Positions 16,940 to 26,090 of a stretch of DNA of 64,000 bases are shown piece by piece. Source of the DNA: Bacillus massiliigorillae (GTDB lineage Bacteria; Bacillota; Bacilli; Bacillales; DSM-1321); assembly GCF_000380245.2 (NCBI RefSeq), contig NZ_HG428741.1, positions 3,324,558-3,388,557 of the forward strand. The letters are read 5' to 3'. The notes beneath the pieces are model-generated. The model saw nothing but the letters and a program-made list of their open reading frames with translations, was not told where the DNA came from and did not search any database. How positions within the stretch are numbered: position 1 is the first letter of the stretch; each line of letters opens with the position of its first letter. Made by a program: the position numbers and the translations under genes.

Positions 16940-17344
16940 ATGAGTAAACAAGCAACTAAAACATTAGGATATGTACGTGTCGTTATGGTAGAAAAGGGAA
17001 ATGTTGTTCACATTTGCCCAAACACATTGCATCACCCAGACCCACAAGAGCAGGAGCGTTTACAAAATGTAATCACTGTGGACTTATTAAATGAAATCTT
17101 ACCTGAAACAAACTTTGTAGATAGCCAAGTGCTCGTTTTATTCCATAACGATGGTGAAACTACAACTGTTGAACATACAATTCTGATCCAACAAGGATTC
17201 AAAGAATTTTGGCAAAATAGAATCTCTAAAAAAATTGATGCTGATTATAGTAGCTTACGAGATGAAATTCATGTACAAGAACGTATTGATTTATGGGAGT
17301 CTACATATAAAGAACCATTTTCTCCAATCAAAATAGCACAATAA
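16940..17344 (+). CDS. Soluble protein of unknown function (134 aa)
   Basis: A GAAGGATG-type site precedes the ATG. The product is hydrophilic, with mixed strand and helix character, no signal peptide and no membrane span. A His/Pro stretch (LHHPDPQEQERLQ, about 31-43) stands out, and the C-terminal third is helical. No family is recognised. It has its own terminator and stands alone between the deaminase and the sensor kinase. Confidence 0.65.
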   Translation: MSKQATKTLGYVRVVMVEKGNVVHICPNTLHHPDPQEQERLQNVITVDLLNEILPETNFVDSQVLVLFHNDGETTTVEHTILIQQGFKEFWQNRISKKIDADYSSLRDEIHVQERIDLWESTYKEPFSPIKIAQ

Positions 17345-17369
17345 ACAAATACACTTAAAATATAGTCTG

Positions 17370-17420
17370 AAGCTGTGCCCAAATCATTTTCAAATGCCTT
17401 GGCACAGCTTTTGTATTTTT
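17370..17420. terminator. Terminator between convergent genes
   Basis: AAGCTGTGCC and GGCACAGCTT form a perfect 10-bp stem with a 21-base loop, followed by TTGTATTTTT on the + strand. Confidence 0.75.
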
Positions 17421-17454
17421 GTCGTCTTCTTTATTTTTTCCACCCCCTTCGTCT

Positions 17455-18486
17455 TTATATAGGGATTTGTATGATAAAAGTCGTTCCTTTACCAAGCTCA
17501 CTACTAACAGAAATCGTCCCTTCATGCATCTCAATAATTCTTTTCACAATTGACAAACCTAATCCACTACCACTTTTCGAACGCACTCTCGCCTCATCCG
17601 CTTTATAGAAGCGCTCAAAAATATGAATTTGATCTTTTTCAGAAATACCAATTCCAGTATCAGAAATCGAAATGACTGCATAGTGATCAATCTGTTGTAA
17701 ATGGATACTAAGCGTTCCTTTTTCAGAAGTGAATTTTATACTATTGTGTATAAGGTTTGTCCATACTTGACTCATTAAATCCTCATCTGCACAGATTAAA
17801 ACCTTATCTAATGATACATCTAATTCTAATTCTTTTTCTGTCCAATTTGGTTCACTAGCCAATATAATTGTCCGCAATTGTTGATCTAATCGATAGCTTT
17901 TTTTCTCAAATGGATGATGCTCGGATTCAAGAGATGTCAGTTTAAGAAGATTATCACTCAGTTTAGATAATCTCCGACTTTCAGTTTCAATAATATTGAG
18001 ATAATGATTTCTTTCTTCTATTGATAAATTATTAAATTGTATGGCTTGAGCAAATCCGACAATGGATGTAAGCGGTGATTGTATTTCATGAGATACATTG
18101 GAGATAAACTCCTGTCTCATTTCCTCCATTTGTTTTAATTGCTTAGCCATGTGATTAAAATGAGTAATAATTTCCGTCATTTCATTTCTCTGATCCATTT
18201 TAAAATCTAAGTAAACATTAAAGTCACCATTTGCAATTTTTCTTAAAGCTTCAATAATTTCAAAATAAATATTGCGACGCTTAGAATGACCAAAGAAGTG
18301 CATAAGAAAAGGAATGATGCTCATAATCATAAAACTTATGATTATGGTAACGATATACTCAACATAATCTGGCATATTAATAGGAAGTAACTGAACAATC
18401 CAATAACCTGCAGAATAACAAACGGTTATAAATACTAGAAAAAACAAGCCACCAAATATACGTTTAAACAATAGATTTGCCTTCAT
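17455..18486 (-). CDS. Membrane sensor histidine kinase
   Basis: The 343-aa protein has two membrane spans (about 9-32 and 42-66) with only a few residues between them, so there is almost no extracellular sensor. A HAMP-like linker (about 75-125) leads to a HisKA domain with His133 in FISNVSHEIQSPLTS, then an ATPase domain with WTNLIHNSIKF (N box), ISDTGIGIS (G1) and GSGLGLSIVKRI (G2). Kinases of this shape typically sense the membrane or a transporter partner, which fits the adjacent ABC exporter. Its ATG overlaps the response-regulator stop (ATGA). Confidence 0.92.
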   Translation of the reverse strand: MKANLLFKRIFGGLFFLVFITVCYSAGYWIVQLLPINMPDYVEYIVTIIISFMIMSIIPFLMHFFGHSKRRNIYFEIIEALRKIANGDFNVYLDFKMDQRNEMTEIITHFNHMAKQLKQMEEMRQEFISNVSHEIQSPLTSIVGFAQAIQFNNLSIEERNHYLNIIETESRRLSKLSDNLLKLTSLESEHHPFEKKSYRLDQQLRTIILASEPNWTEKELELDVSLDKVLICADEDLMSQVWTNLIHNSIKFTSEKGTLSIHLQQIDHYAVISISDTGIGISEKDQIHIFERFYKADEARVRSKSGSGLGLSIVKRIIEMHEGTISVSSELGKGTTFIIQIPI

Positions 18487-19157
18487 TGGATGACCTCAAG
18501 CCGATATCCTAATCCCCAAATCGTACGTATACGAAATGGGAATATAGATTCAGGAAACCGTTCTCTTACCCTTTTAACATGAACATCAACAGTCCGTTCG
18601 TCGCCCTCATAATCATACCCCCAAATATCTTCAATTAGCTCTTCTCTAGTAAATGTTTTTCCTGGATTGCTAGCTAACTTAAACAGCAATTCAAATTCCT
18701 TTAGTGGAATGGTATATGCTTGATTCTCATATGAAATTTCATGCGTTTTACGATTCATCATTAATTCATCAATCGTAACCGTTTGAGAAGTAGTGATTTT
18801 GTAACGCTTTAATAAGGCTTTTACTCTCATTATTAATTCAATTGGTTCAAATGGTTTCACTAAATAATCATCCGCTCCAAGTCCAAACCCTTTCACTTTC
18901 TGTGATGTTTCTCCTTTTGCCGTTAACATCAATATGGGAATATCACTAAAGCCTCGTATCTCTTGACATAATTCCCAGCCATCCATGTTTGGCATCATGA
19001 CATCTATAATAGCTACATTTATTTTCACTTTTTCCATTACGTCCAATGCTTGTAGCCCATCGGACGCCTCATACAAATCAAACCCTTCCTTTCTTAAGAA
19101 AAGGAGTAAAAGTTCACGAACATGAACATCATCATCGACAATTAATACTTTTGACAT
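18483..19157 (-). CDS. OmpR-family response regulator
   Basis: The receiver domain (residues 1-118) has acidic D8/D9, phospho-acceptor D52 in IIDVMMPNMDG, T79 and K101. The C-terminal winged helix (about 130-224) has EELIEDIWGYDYEGDERTVD and HVKRVRERF. The ATG at 19157 is preferred over an upstream in-frame TTG (19175) because GGAAAG is spaced for it. It is coupled to the histidine kinase by a 4-base overlap and lies 22 bp after the ABC exporter, so the three form one unit. Confidence 0.93.
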   Translation of the reverse strand: MSKVLIVDDDVHVRELLLLFLRKEGFDLYEASDGLQALDVMEKVKINVAIIDVMMPNMDGWELCQEIRGFSDIPILMLTAKGETSQKVKGFGLGADDYLVKPFEPIELIMRVKALLKRYKITTSQTVTIDELMMNRKTHEISYENQAYTIPLKEFELLFKLASNPGKTFTREELIEDIWGYDYEGDERTVDVHVKRVRERFPESIFPFRIRTIWGLGYRLEVIQ

Positions 19158-19179
19158 CCTACTCTTTCCTTTCAACGTA

Positions 19180-20928
19180 TTAAGCTAGTTCAAGTTTGTG
19201 TAGCTGCTGCTCAGCAAATTCACGATACAGCGAGTGTGAATTGAATAGCTTTGTATGCGTACCTCTTCCTGTTATTTTCCCTTTTTCAAGAAAGATAATC
19301 TGATCGGCATCAATAACTGTGGATAAACGATGAGCAATAATGATTGTTGTTCTTCCTTTCATCAAGTTATTCAATGCTTGTTGTACAACTTGTTCCGATT
19401 TGCTATCAAGACTTGAAGTAGCTTCATCAAGCATTAATATTTTTGGGTTTCTTAAAAAGGCACGAGCAATAGCTATTCTTTGTCTTTGACCACCTGATAA
19501 TTTCATACCTCTTTCACCTACTTCTGTATCAAATCCAGCTGGAAGCTCCAGAATAAACTGATCTGCATATGCCATTTTCGCTACTCGATGCAATTCCTCA
19601 TCCGATATATCTCTTTCCATACCATAACAAATATTATCTCGAATCGTACCAGATACAATTGGACTTTCCTGCGAAACGTAACCAATCTGACTTCTCCAAG
19701 AAAGAAGTGTGAAATCATGTATAGACTGTCCTCCAATTGTAATAGAACCTTCCTGTGGCTTGTAGAACCGTTCAAATAAAGAGAAAAGAGTTGTTTTTCC
19801 ACTACCACTTGGACCAACAATTGCCGTCACCTTACCCGATTCAACATTAAAGCTTACATCTTTAAGTATTTGCTCTCCATTATGATAGCTGTAGTTTACA
19901 TGATCTACCTTGATTGTTTGATTCATGTTTTCAACTTGGTATGTCGAATCTTCTTCCTCTACCGTATCCAAGATGGAAACAATACGTTCTGTTGCACCTG
20001 TCGCTTTTTGGAATTGCGTAAAGAATTCTGCCAACTGAGCCATTGGCATCACAATTTGGAACAAATACATGATAAATGCCACTAGCGCTCCTGCTGTTAG
20101 AGCTCCTGAAGAAACACGCATACCTCCATAACCTAAGATTAAAACGAGTAACCCCATCATGACCAAGCTCATCACTGGTGAAACAAGCGCATTGATTTTG
20201 GCTTCTTTCAATCCAAATTGAAATAATGCGGTAATTCCTTTTTTCCCATTTTGATACTCAATTGGTTCTGCATTTGATGATTTTACAAGACGTATTTCTG
20301 TAAGTACTTGTTGAAGAACCGCCGTAAAGCTCGCTGTTTCATCCTGCATTCCTTTTGAGATTTGATGCATTCTTTTCCCTAATGGCAGTAATATTGCAAC
20401 AGCAAGTGGGATGGAAATAAACATTACCAACGTCATTTTCCAATCTAATAAAAACAAAACGATTATAGAACCAATAATCGAGATAACACCATTCACAAAA
20501 TTAGCAAGATGCTCCGAAATTAGCCCTTTCACTACAGACGTGTCATTCGTCATACGACTTACTGTTTCTCCTGATGGGTGTTCATCAAAATAATTAATAG
20601 GTAAAACAAGTAGCTTCTTCCATAATTGATCTCGAATACCTGCTACTACAGATTGACCAATCCGATTTAATAAATAAACGGAAACCCCACCAGCTAATGC
20701 TTGAATAATAATCGCGAGAACAAGAAGAGTTACCTTTCCAGCACTAAGTGAGCTAAGGGAGAAATCATTAATTAAATCTTTCGTAAATAAAGGTACTAAT
20801 AAACCAACTCCAGTTGTACATAGGCTAAGTAATAAAGCACTTCCTACCATCAGTTTCGATGGCTTCTTCGTCTGCCCGACTAATCGAATAAACTGGTGCC
20901 ATCCTTTTTCTTTTTTTATTTCTTCCAT
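19180..20928 (-). CDS. bmrA: BmrA-type homodimeric multidrug ABC exporter
   Basis: The 582-aa half-transporter has six membrane spans (residues 25-310) fused to an ATPase domain (about 340-575) with GPSGSGKTT (Walker A), LSGGQRQR (signature) and ILMLDEATSSLD (Walker B). Stretches such as TAGALVAFIMYLFQIVMPM, IGYVSQESPIVSGTIRDNI and GKITGRGTH follow B. subtilis BmrA closely. It would pump hydrophobic drugs or lipids out of the cell. It heads an operon with the two-component system, which may control it. Confidence 0.9.
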   Translation of the reverse strand: MEEIKKEKGWHQFIRLVGQTKKPSKLMVGSALLLSLCTTGVGLLVPLFTKDLINDFSLSSLSAGKVTLLVLAIIIQALAGGVSVYLLNRIGQSVVAGIRDQLWKKLLVLPINYFDEHPSGETVSRMTNDTSVVKGLISEHLANFVNGVISIIGSIIVLFLLDWKMTLVMFISIPLAVAILLPLGKRMHQISKGMQDETASFTAVLQQVLTEIRLVKSSNAEPIEYQNGKKGITALFQFGLKEAKINALVSPVMSLVMMGLLVLILGYGGMRVSSGALTAGALVAFIMYLFQIVMPMAQLAEFFTQFQKATGATERIVSILDTVEEEDSTYQVENMNQTIKVDHVNYSYHNGEQILKDVSFNVESGKVTAIVGPSGSGKTTLFSLFERFYKPQEGSITIGGQSIHDFTLLSWRSQIGYVSQESPIVSGTIRDNICYGMERDISDEELHRVAKMAYADQFILELPAGFDTEVGERGMKLSGGQRQRIAIARAFLRNPKILMLDEATSSLDSKSEQVVQQALNNLMKGRTTIIIAHRLSTVIDADQIIFLEKGKITGRGTHTKLFNSHSLYREFAEQQLHKLELA

Positions 20929-21001
20929 CTTTCTTATACATCCCTTCGTTTCTGTTATTACGAAGGATTATATAAAGAAGTTATGAATTGAATATGAACT
21001 T

Positions 21002-22366
21002 TTACGCTAATTTTGAATGTAATTGGCTTGTATTGATTTTTTTATTATAAATAAGAAATAAAACGAAGCCTATCGCACAAGCAATCACTTCGGTAATAGT
21101 CATCGACCAAATGATGCCATACAAACCAAAGAAATGGTGTAACACAATAATAACTGGAATGAAAAGAACACCTTGCGTAATAGCCATAATGATTGTCGGA
21201 ACGCCTTCACCCGACGCTTGAAAAACCCCTGTGAACAACCCTGTAAAGCCATTGAAAAGAGCAGAGATTAACATCGCAATTAAGACGTACCCACCTATTG
21301 TAAGAACTTCCGCATCATTCGAAAATAACTGCATAACCGGTTCTCTAAAAATAAAAGATACCGTAATAAAAATCCCAGAAATAGCCCCAATGTATATCGC
21401 TGTCTGTTTAATAGCAGCCTTTAAACGAGTGAAATTTTTATTAGAGAAGTTGTACGCAAGTAATGGAATAATCCCAAAGAATAACCCCATCGAAAAAAAT
21501 TCAGGTAGCTGAACGATTCTTAACGCAATACCAAAGCTAGCCACAACATGCTCGCCGTAATCCATCGCGTAATTATTTAATAACAAGGTTGTGACAATTA
21601 AAAACGATGCTTGTAATAGTTCCGAAACACCAATTTTATATATTTCTAATTGAGCTTTCACATCAATTTTGAAATGATGTAAAAATCCTTTAAGGTGCTC
21701 ACTCTTTGTTTCTAAATACCAAAGGTAGTAAATAGTCGATCCGATATTGGCTAAAACCATCGACAAAGCCGCACCAAATACGTGCCAGTTTAAAACTAAA
21801 ATGAAGAGAACATCAAAAATAATACTCAAAACAATACTAATGAACATTCCGTACATTGACTCTTTAGATGCACCTTCTGAACGCACGATTTGCTCTAAAG
21901 CAAAATTCCATATAATAGTGAATCCACCAACAAATAAAGTGAGGGCATATTGCTTCGTGTAATCAAATGTAGCATCATCCGCACCAAGTAAATGAATAAG
22001 TGGTGTTATGGCAAAATAAGCAATAACTGCTATTAAGACACTAACAAGAATACTACAATAAAATGAATAACCCGCTACTCCTTTCGCTTTCTCAAATTCA
22101 CCTTTAGCAACTAATCGTGTAATAAACGTTCCACCACCAACGCCAAAAATATTCCCAACGGCCATTAAGATCGTAAAAATTGGTAGACCCAATATAATCG
22201 CACTAAGCATAGCAGTATCATGGACTAATCCTATGAAATAAACATTAATAATATTGTAAATGGTTCCAGCTGACATCCCAAGCATCATTGGAATAGAAAG
22301 ATGAGCGATTGCTTTCTTAATTGGTGCCTCCTCTAAATAATACGTATTTGACTCCTGATTTTTCAT
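21002..22366 (-). CDS. MATE-family efflux protein
   Basis: This 454-aa protein has twelve predicted membrane spans and the MATE pattern: a start at KAIAHLSIPMMLGMSAGT, IWNFALEQIVRSEG in the first half and ALFNGFTGLFTGVFQASGEG in the second. It couples Na+ or H+ entry to export of organic cations. AGGGGG precedes the ATG. It follows the MarR gene on the same strand at 80 bp, and MarR-type half-sites occur in that gap. Confidence 0.9.
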   Translation of the reverse strand: MKNQESNTYYLEEAPIKKAIAHLSIPMMLGMSAGTIYNIINVYFIGLVHDTAMLSAIILGLPIFTILMAVGNIFGVGGGTFITRLVAKGEFEKAKGVAGYSFYCSILVSVLIAVIAYFAITPLIHLLGADDATFDYTKQYALTLFVGGFTIIWNFALEQIVRSEGASKESMYGMFISIVLSIIFDVLFILVLNWHVFGAALSMVLANIGSTIYYLWYLETKSEHLKGFLHHFKIDVKAQLEIYKIGVSELLQASFLIVTTLLLNNYAMDYGEHVVASFGIALRIVQLPEFFSMGLFFGIIPLLAYNFSNKNFTRLKAAIKQTAIYIGAISGIFITVSFIFREPVMQLFSNDAEVLTIGGYVLIAMLISALFNGFTGLFTGVFQASGEGVPTIIMAITQGVLFIPVIIVLHHFFGLYGIIWSMTITEVIACAIGFVLFLIYNKKINTSQLHSKLA

Positions 22367-22396
22367 ACATATCCCCCTCTATTAGAATATTAACTA

Positions 22397-22439
22397 TTAG
22401 AATTCTAACTATTTATCTAACAGTAGCTTATGCTACTGT
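22397..22439. promoter_or_regulatory. Palindrome and hairpin between marR and the MATE gene
   Basis: TTAGAATTCTAA (22397-22408) resembles the TTAGA-based palindromes in the marR promoter. Next to it ACAGTAGCTTATGCTACTGT (22420-22439) forms an 8-bp stem with a 4-base loop. A second MarR site plus a weak hairpin would allow separate control of the transporter. Confidence 0.45.
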
Positions 22440-22446
22440 GTATACA

Positions 22447-22878
22447 TTAATCGATACTTTCATTGACTTTCTTCAATAATATTAGTAATGTTTTCTTCTC
22501 TTCTTCTGTCAGAGCATGAACAAGTTCTGCCTCTACATCTGTAAATGTTTCGTTGAAGGCTTCAATTAGTTCGGCTCCTTTTGGTAATACATAAATTTTC
22601 TTTTGTCGTTCATTATCCGCAGGAATTTTTCGCTCAATATAACCTTTTTTTTCCAAGCCTTGTAGCATGCTCGTAATGCTCGCCCCGCGGCGCTGGAAGG
22701 CTTCCGCTAAGTCTTTTTGAATAACACCTTGATCTTGATGCTCATATATATAGCTAATTATTCGCCCTTGCTGTGCATTCAGACCTAGCTCATTAATACG
22801 ATCATCTGCTTTTCGTTTCATTTTAATTCCAATACTTTGAAGCAAGTTAGAATAAGAGGTATCCATTCTAGACCTCAC
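22447..22878 (-). CDS. MarR-family regulator
   Basis: This 143-aa winged-helix protein carries QKDLAEAFQRRGASITSML (recognition region) and LEKKGYIERKIPADNERQK (wing). The GTG at 22878 lies eight bases after a perfect AAGGAGG. It likely represses itself and the following MATE exporter. The family A repeat copy 3 sits directly upstream, between its ribosome-binding site and its promoter. Confidence 0.92.
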   Translation of the reverse strand: MRSRMDTSYSNLLQSIGIKMKRKADDRINELGLNAQQGRIISYIYEHQDQGVIQKDLAEAFQRRGASITSMLQGLEKKGYIERKIPADNERQKKIYVLPKGAELIEAFNETFTDVEAELVHALTEEEKKTLLILLKKVNESID

Positions 22879-22896
22879 ATCTCAAACCTCCTTGTT

Positions 22897-23182
22897 ATAA
22901 AGTGAAACTTTGCTCGGTGGGGGTTTTCATTCATCCCCCACCCGAGCATTAGTTGTCTTGCTCCATCAGCCAGCTCCTCGAGGTCATAAGCAATCTCTCT
23001 TCCGGAAATGAAAACCACATTACCTACTGAGATCTTTCTTATGCTTGTCGGAGCTAAACAGGCTGATTACGCATTTCTATGATGAACCAATCGGGTTCTT
23101 ACAGGCGCTTGTCTCCCACTTAAACGCCTTGCATTCGCTTCCGTTTTGAAGTGGGAGTCTTAGCGCCTGTTTGAACGGGATA
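22897..23182 (-). repeat. Family A repeat copy 3, with an extra segment of about 125 bp
   Basis: Read on the minus strand it starts TATCCCGTTCAAACAGGCGC, has the AAGTGGGAG hairpin and GTAAGAACCCGATTGG, and ends AAAGTTTCACTTTAT like copies 1 and 2. Between the GATTGGTTCA core and the second hairpin (TGCTCGGGTGGGGG...CCCCCACCGAGCA) lie roughly 22952-23075, absent from the other copies. The end abuts the marR ribosome-binding site. Confidence 0.75.
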
Positions 23183-23191
23183 TATCTAACA

Positions 23192-23249
23192 GTTAGAAAT
23201 CTAACTTTTTTTATAAAGCAACTATACAACGCACCAAATGTATTGTCAA
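23192..23249 (-). promoter_or_regulatory. Sigma-A promoter and MarR-type operator for marR-MATE
   Basis: On the minus strand TTGACA (23249-23244), a 17-base spacer and TATAGT (23226-23221) make a near-perfect sigma-A promoter. Just downstream is GTTAGATTTCTAAC (23205-23192), an interrupted palindrome, overlapping a second, TCTAACTGTTAGA. These fit a MarR operator at the start of transcription. The promoter lies more than 330 bp from the marR start codon. Confidence 0.75.
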
Positions 23250-23277
23250 GATTACAAACTTCTCTAATACAATTCAA

Positions 23278-23310
23278 AAAACCGGAGCTGAAATGGCAGC
23301 TCCGGTTTTT
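23278..23310. terminator. Terminator after nitronate monooxygenase 1
   Basis: AACCGGAGCTG and CAGCTCCGGTT form a perfect 11-bp stem with a 6-base loop, with A/T runs on both sides, so it can act in both directions. Confidence 0.85.
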
Positions 23311-23334
23311 AAGCAGTATTAACTACAACCTGTT

Positions 23335-24348
23335 TCATTTTGTTATTGCCCTTTCTTCCATAAGAAGTTGAACTAGTTCTGCAGCTGGAAGTTCACGGCA
23401 TTGTTTAAACCCTGTTCCAGCCCATAAAGACATATACTCTTCATTATTCGTAAGTCGAAGAGGTATCGTCATTTGATGAATATAGGGGAAAGCAGCTGGA
23501 GCCATATCTGTATAAGCTGATAAGAATTCATTCACTAGCCCTCTTGCACGACGTCCTGTAAATGCACGAGTTATTGCAGTCTCTGTAAAACGTGGATTTT
23601 TTAAAGCTTTACGATGAACTGGATTTGTACCACTTTCAGGACAAAGTAAGAATGCTGTTCCTAATTGCACTGCACTGGCGCCTGCGTTTAATGCTTGTTG
23701 GATATCTTGCCCATTCATTAATCCACCTGCAGCGATTAATGGTATATTTATATTTCGTTGGATGACAGAGATGAATTCTAATATACCAAATTCTTGAGCT
23801 CCAGTTTGATCATTCGTAAAAGTTGCTCGATGACCACCAGCTTCAATGCCTTGTAGACAAAGTGCATCCGCTCCTGCATTTACTGCAAGAATAGCTTGTA
23901 CTAAAGTAGTTACAGAAACAATGACATACGTGCCATTTTTGTGTAATGCCTCAATAGCTTCTGCAGGTGGACATCCAAACGTAAAGCTTACAACTGGAAC
24001 CTTTTCTTCTATGAATAATTGCATTTTATTTCTAAAATCATCGTCATCATCATATGTAGCTCCAAGCGTTGTTCCTAGCTTTACTGCTTCTTTTTCAATT
24101 TTATTTCGATAAGCTTCTAGCTCTTCTTGATCAACTGGTTCACTACTTGGAACAAAAGTATTTATGCCAAAAGCTTTTGTAGTTAGTTTTCTTACTGACT
24201 CAATTTCTTTTTTTACCTCTTCAGTCGATTTATAACCTGCAGCAAGAAAACCTAATCCTCCTGCGTTAGAAACCGCTGCGGCAAGCTCTGGAGTCGAAAC
24301 CCCACCAGACATAGGAGCTTGAATAATTGGGTATTGTAAATTTTTCAT
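23335..24348 (-). CDS. Nitronate monooxygenase (NPD-like FMN enzyme), copy 1
   Basis: The 337-aa TIM-barrel flavoprotein has the family N-terminus QYPIIQAPMSGGVSTPELAA, the SNAGGLGFLAAGY loop, GIEAGGHRA (catalytic His region), IPLIAAGGLMNGQ and GASAVQLGTAFLLCPES (FMN phosphate site). Family members oxidise nitronates such as propionate-3-nitronate. The ATG at 24348 follows AAAGGAG. A close paralogue of identical length lies immediately upstream (24580). Confidence 0.88.
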   Translation of the reverse strand: MKNLQYPIIQAPMSGGVSTPELAAAVSNAGGLGFLAAGYKSTEEVKKEIESVRKLTTKAFGINTFVPSSEPVDQEELEAYRNKIEKEAVKLGTTLGATYDDDDDFRNKMQLFIEEKVPVVSFTFGCPPAEAIEALHKNGTYVIVSVTTLVQAILAVNAGADALCLQGIEAGGHRATFTNDQTGAQEFGILEFISVIQRNINIPLIAAGGLMNGQDIQQALNAGASAVQLGTAFLLCPESGTNPVHRKALKNPRFTETAITRAFTGRRARGLVNEFLSAYTDMAPAAFPYIHQMTIPLRLTNNEEYMSLWAGTGFKQCRELPAAELVQLLMEERAITK

Positions 24349-24519
24349 AGTATTATCTCCTTTCATTCTTATAGAACGTTTTCTATATGCAAAGTGAAAT
24401 AACCTTTATACTTAGCTACCATAATATTGTAAATATTATTTTTATCAGCCATTATGTATCTATACCAACATAATCCATTTACGAAACATGCATTGAGACA
24501 TACTTGTCGTAAACAAGTA

Positions 24520-24565
24520 CAAGGTGTCTCAGAAGTGATGGAAAATCACCTTGATACACCCTCTT
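24520..24565. repeat. Family B hairpin between the two nitronate monooxygenase genes
   Basis: AAGGTGTCTCAGAAGTGAT and ATCACCTTGATACACCCT pair imperfectly. It follows the stop of copy 2 on the minus strand and so may end its transcript. Confidence 0.6.
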
Positions 24566-24579
24566 TCAATGAGTCATTC

Positions 24580-25593
24580 TTATTTAGTAATTATCTGTTC
24601 TTCCATAAGAATTTCAATTAAAGCAGCGGCTGGTAGTTCACGACACTGTTTAAAACCTTCACCAGCCCATAATGACATATACTCTACATTATTTGATTTT
24701 CTCAGAGGTTGCGTCATTTGATGAATATGAGGGTAAGCAGCCGGAGCAACTTCGGTATAAGCTGTTAAGAATTCATTTACCAATCCTCTTGCTCGGCGTC
24801 CTGTAAATGCCCGTGTAACTGCTGTAGATGTAAAACGTGCACTGATTAGAGCTTCTCTATGAACCGGATTAGTACCACTTTCAGGGCAACATAAGAATGC
24901 TGTTCCTAATTGTGCAGCACTAGCACCTGCATTTAATACTTGCTGAATAGCCTGTCCATCCATTAAACCTCCAGCAGCTATTATAGGTAGATTAATATTT
25001 TGACGTACTATTGATATGAAATCTAGAATAGTAAACTCTTGCTCTTCCATTTGTTTATTGGAAAAAGAAGCTCTATGCCCCCCAGCTTCCATTCCTTGTA
25101 AGCAAAGCGCATTCGCTCCTGAGTTTGCTGCAAGAGTAGCTTCTCCTAAATTAGTCACAGAAATAATAACGTATGTACCATTGTTTTGCAATTTGCGAAT
25201 AATATCTGATGATGGACACCCGAATGTGAAACTTACAATTGGAACGTTTTCTTCTACCATCAATTGAAGCTTGTTTTGCCAATCATCATCGTCAGCAACC
25301 GTTTTTCCAATACTAGTTCCGAGTTTTTCTGCTTCCTTTTCGATTTTCTGTCCGTAAGCAACTAATTCTTCCTCATTAACGTCTTCACTACTTGGAACAA
25401 AAATATTTACTCCAAAAGCTTTTGTTGTTAGTTTTCTCACTTCTGTTATTTCTTGCTTTAATGCCTCAGAAGATTTATATCCTGCTGCTAGAAAACCTAA
25501 TCCTCCTGCATTCGAAACTGCTGAAGCAAGTGTTGGATTCGATACACCTCCAGCCATAGGTGCTTGAATAATTGGATATTGTAAATCTAGCAT
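24580..25593 (-). CDS. Nitronate monooxygenase (NPD-like FMN enzyme), copy 2
   Basis: Same length (337 aa) and motifs as copy 1: QYPIIQAPMAGGVSNPTLAS, GMEAGGHRASF, LPIIAAGGLMDGQ and GTAFLCCPESGTNPVHREA. The two differ at many positions, so the duplication is old or the copies have diverged in substrate. The ATG at 25593 follows GAAGGGA. Tandem order and the hairpin between suggest separate expression. Confidence 0.88.
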   Translation of the reverse strand: MLDLQYPIIQAPMAGGVSNPTLASAVSNAGGLGFLAAGYKSSEALKQEITEVRKLTTKAFGVNIFVPSSEDVNEEELVAYGQKIEKEAEKLGTSIGKTVADDDDWQNKLQLMVEENVPIVSFTFGCPSSDIIRKLQNNGTYVIISVTNLGEATLAANSGANALCLQGMEAGGHRASFSNKQMEEQEFTILDFISIVRQNINLPIIAAGGLMDGQAIQQVLNAGASAAQLGTAFLCCPESGTNPVHREALISARFTSTAVTRAFTGRRARGLVNEFLTAYTEVAPAAYPHIHQMTQPLRKSNNVEYMSLWAGEGFKQCRELPAAALIEILMEEQIITK

Positions 25594-26090
25594 TCTAGTC
25601 CCTTCTTTCATGGTTCGATTAATAACGAATCAAAAATACAATAATACCCAATAACAATATTACATCAATAAATAGCATTATACTATTTATTACCTCTTTT
25701 GCAGTCTGCTCATAAGGCGTATTAAGAACTACTAAATACCCCAAATACGAATGATTCCCCCAACTCCATTTTTTATTTCTCTTCTTTAGAACAATATCCT
25801 CTGTTTAAAATCAATATTGAGCTAGCTGATTCACTTATGATATTATAATCAATGTTTAGGATTGTTTTTTCTTAAACTATATACAGAAAATATTTCAGCG
25901 AGTCGAACCATTCGACTGCTTTTTTTATGTTCTTTTTGATTATACGAAAGCTATAAATCTTAAATATGATACTATCTATTTATCCCGTTCAAACTTGATC
26001 AAAAGTCTTTCCTTGAACACTAAAAATGCGAGAACCCATTTGGCTCAGCATAGAAATACAGAATCTTAAATTAAGAAAGGTGTGAATAGG
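25594..26090. other. Intergenic stretch with a small open frame and a degenerate family A repeat
   Basis: About 500 bp without a firm gene. On the minus strand 25804-25619 is open and would end in a membrane helix (DVILLLGIIVFLIRY), but it has no ATG/GTG/TTG start with a spaced ribosome-binding site; it may be a decayed gene. 25979-26050 holds a degenerate, truncated family A repeat (TATCCCGTTCAAACTTG ... GAGAACCCATTTGGCTCA) lacking the second hairpin. A short AGTCGAACCATTCGACT hairpin followed by a T run lies near 25900-25925. Confidence 0.45.
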
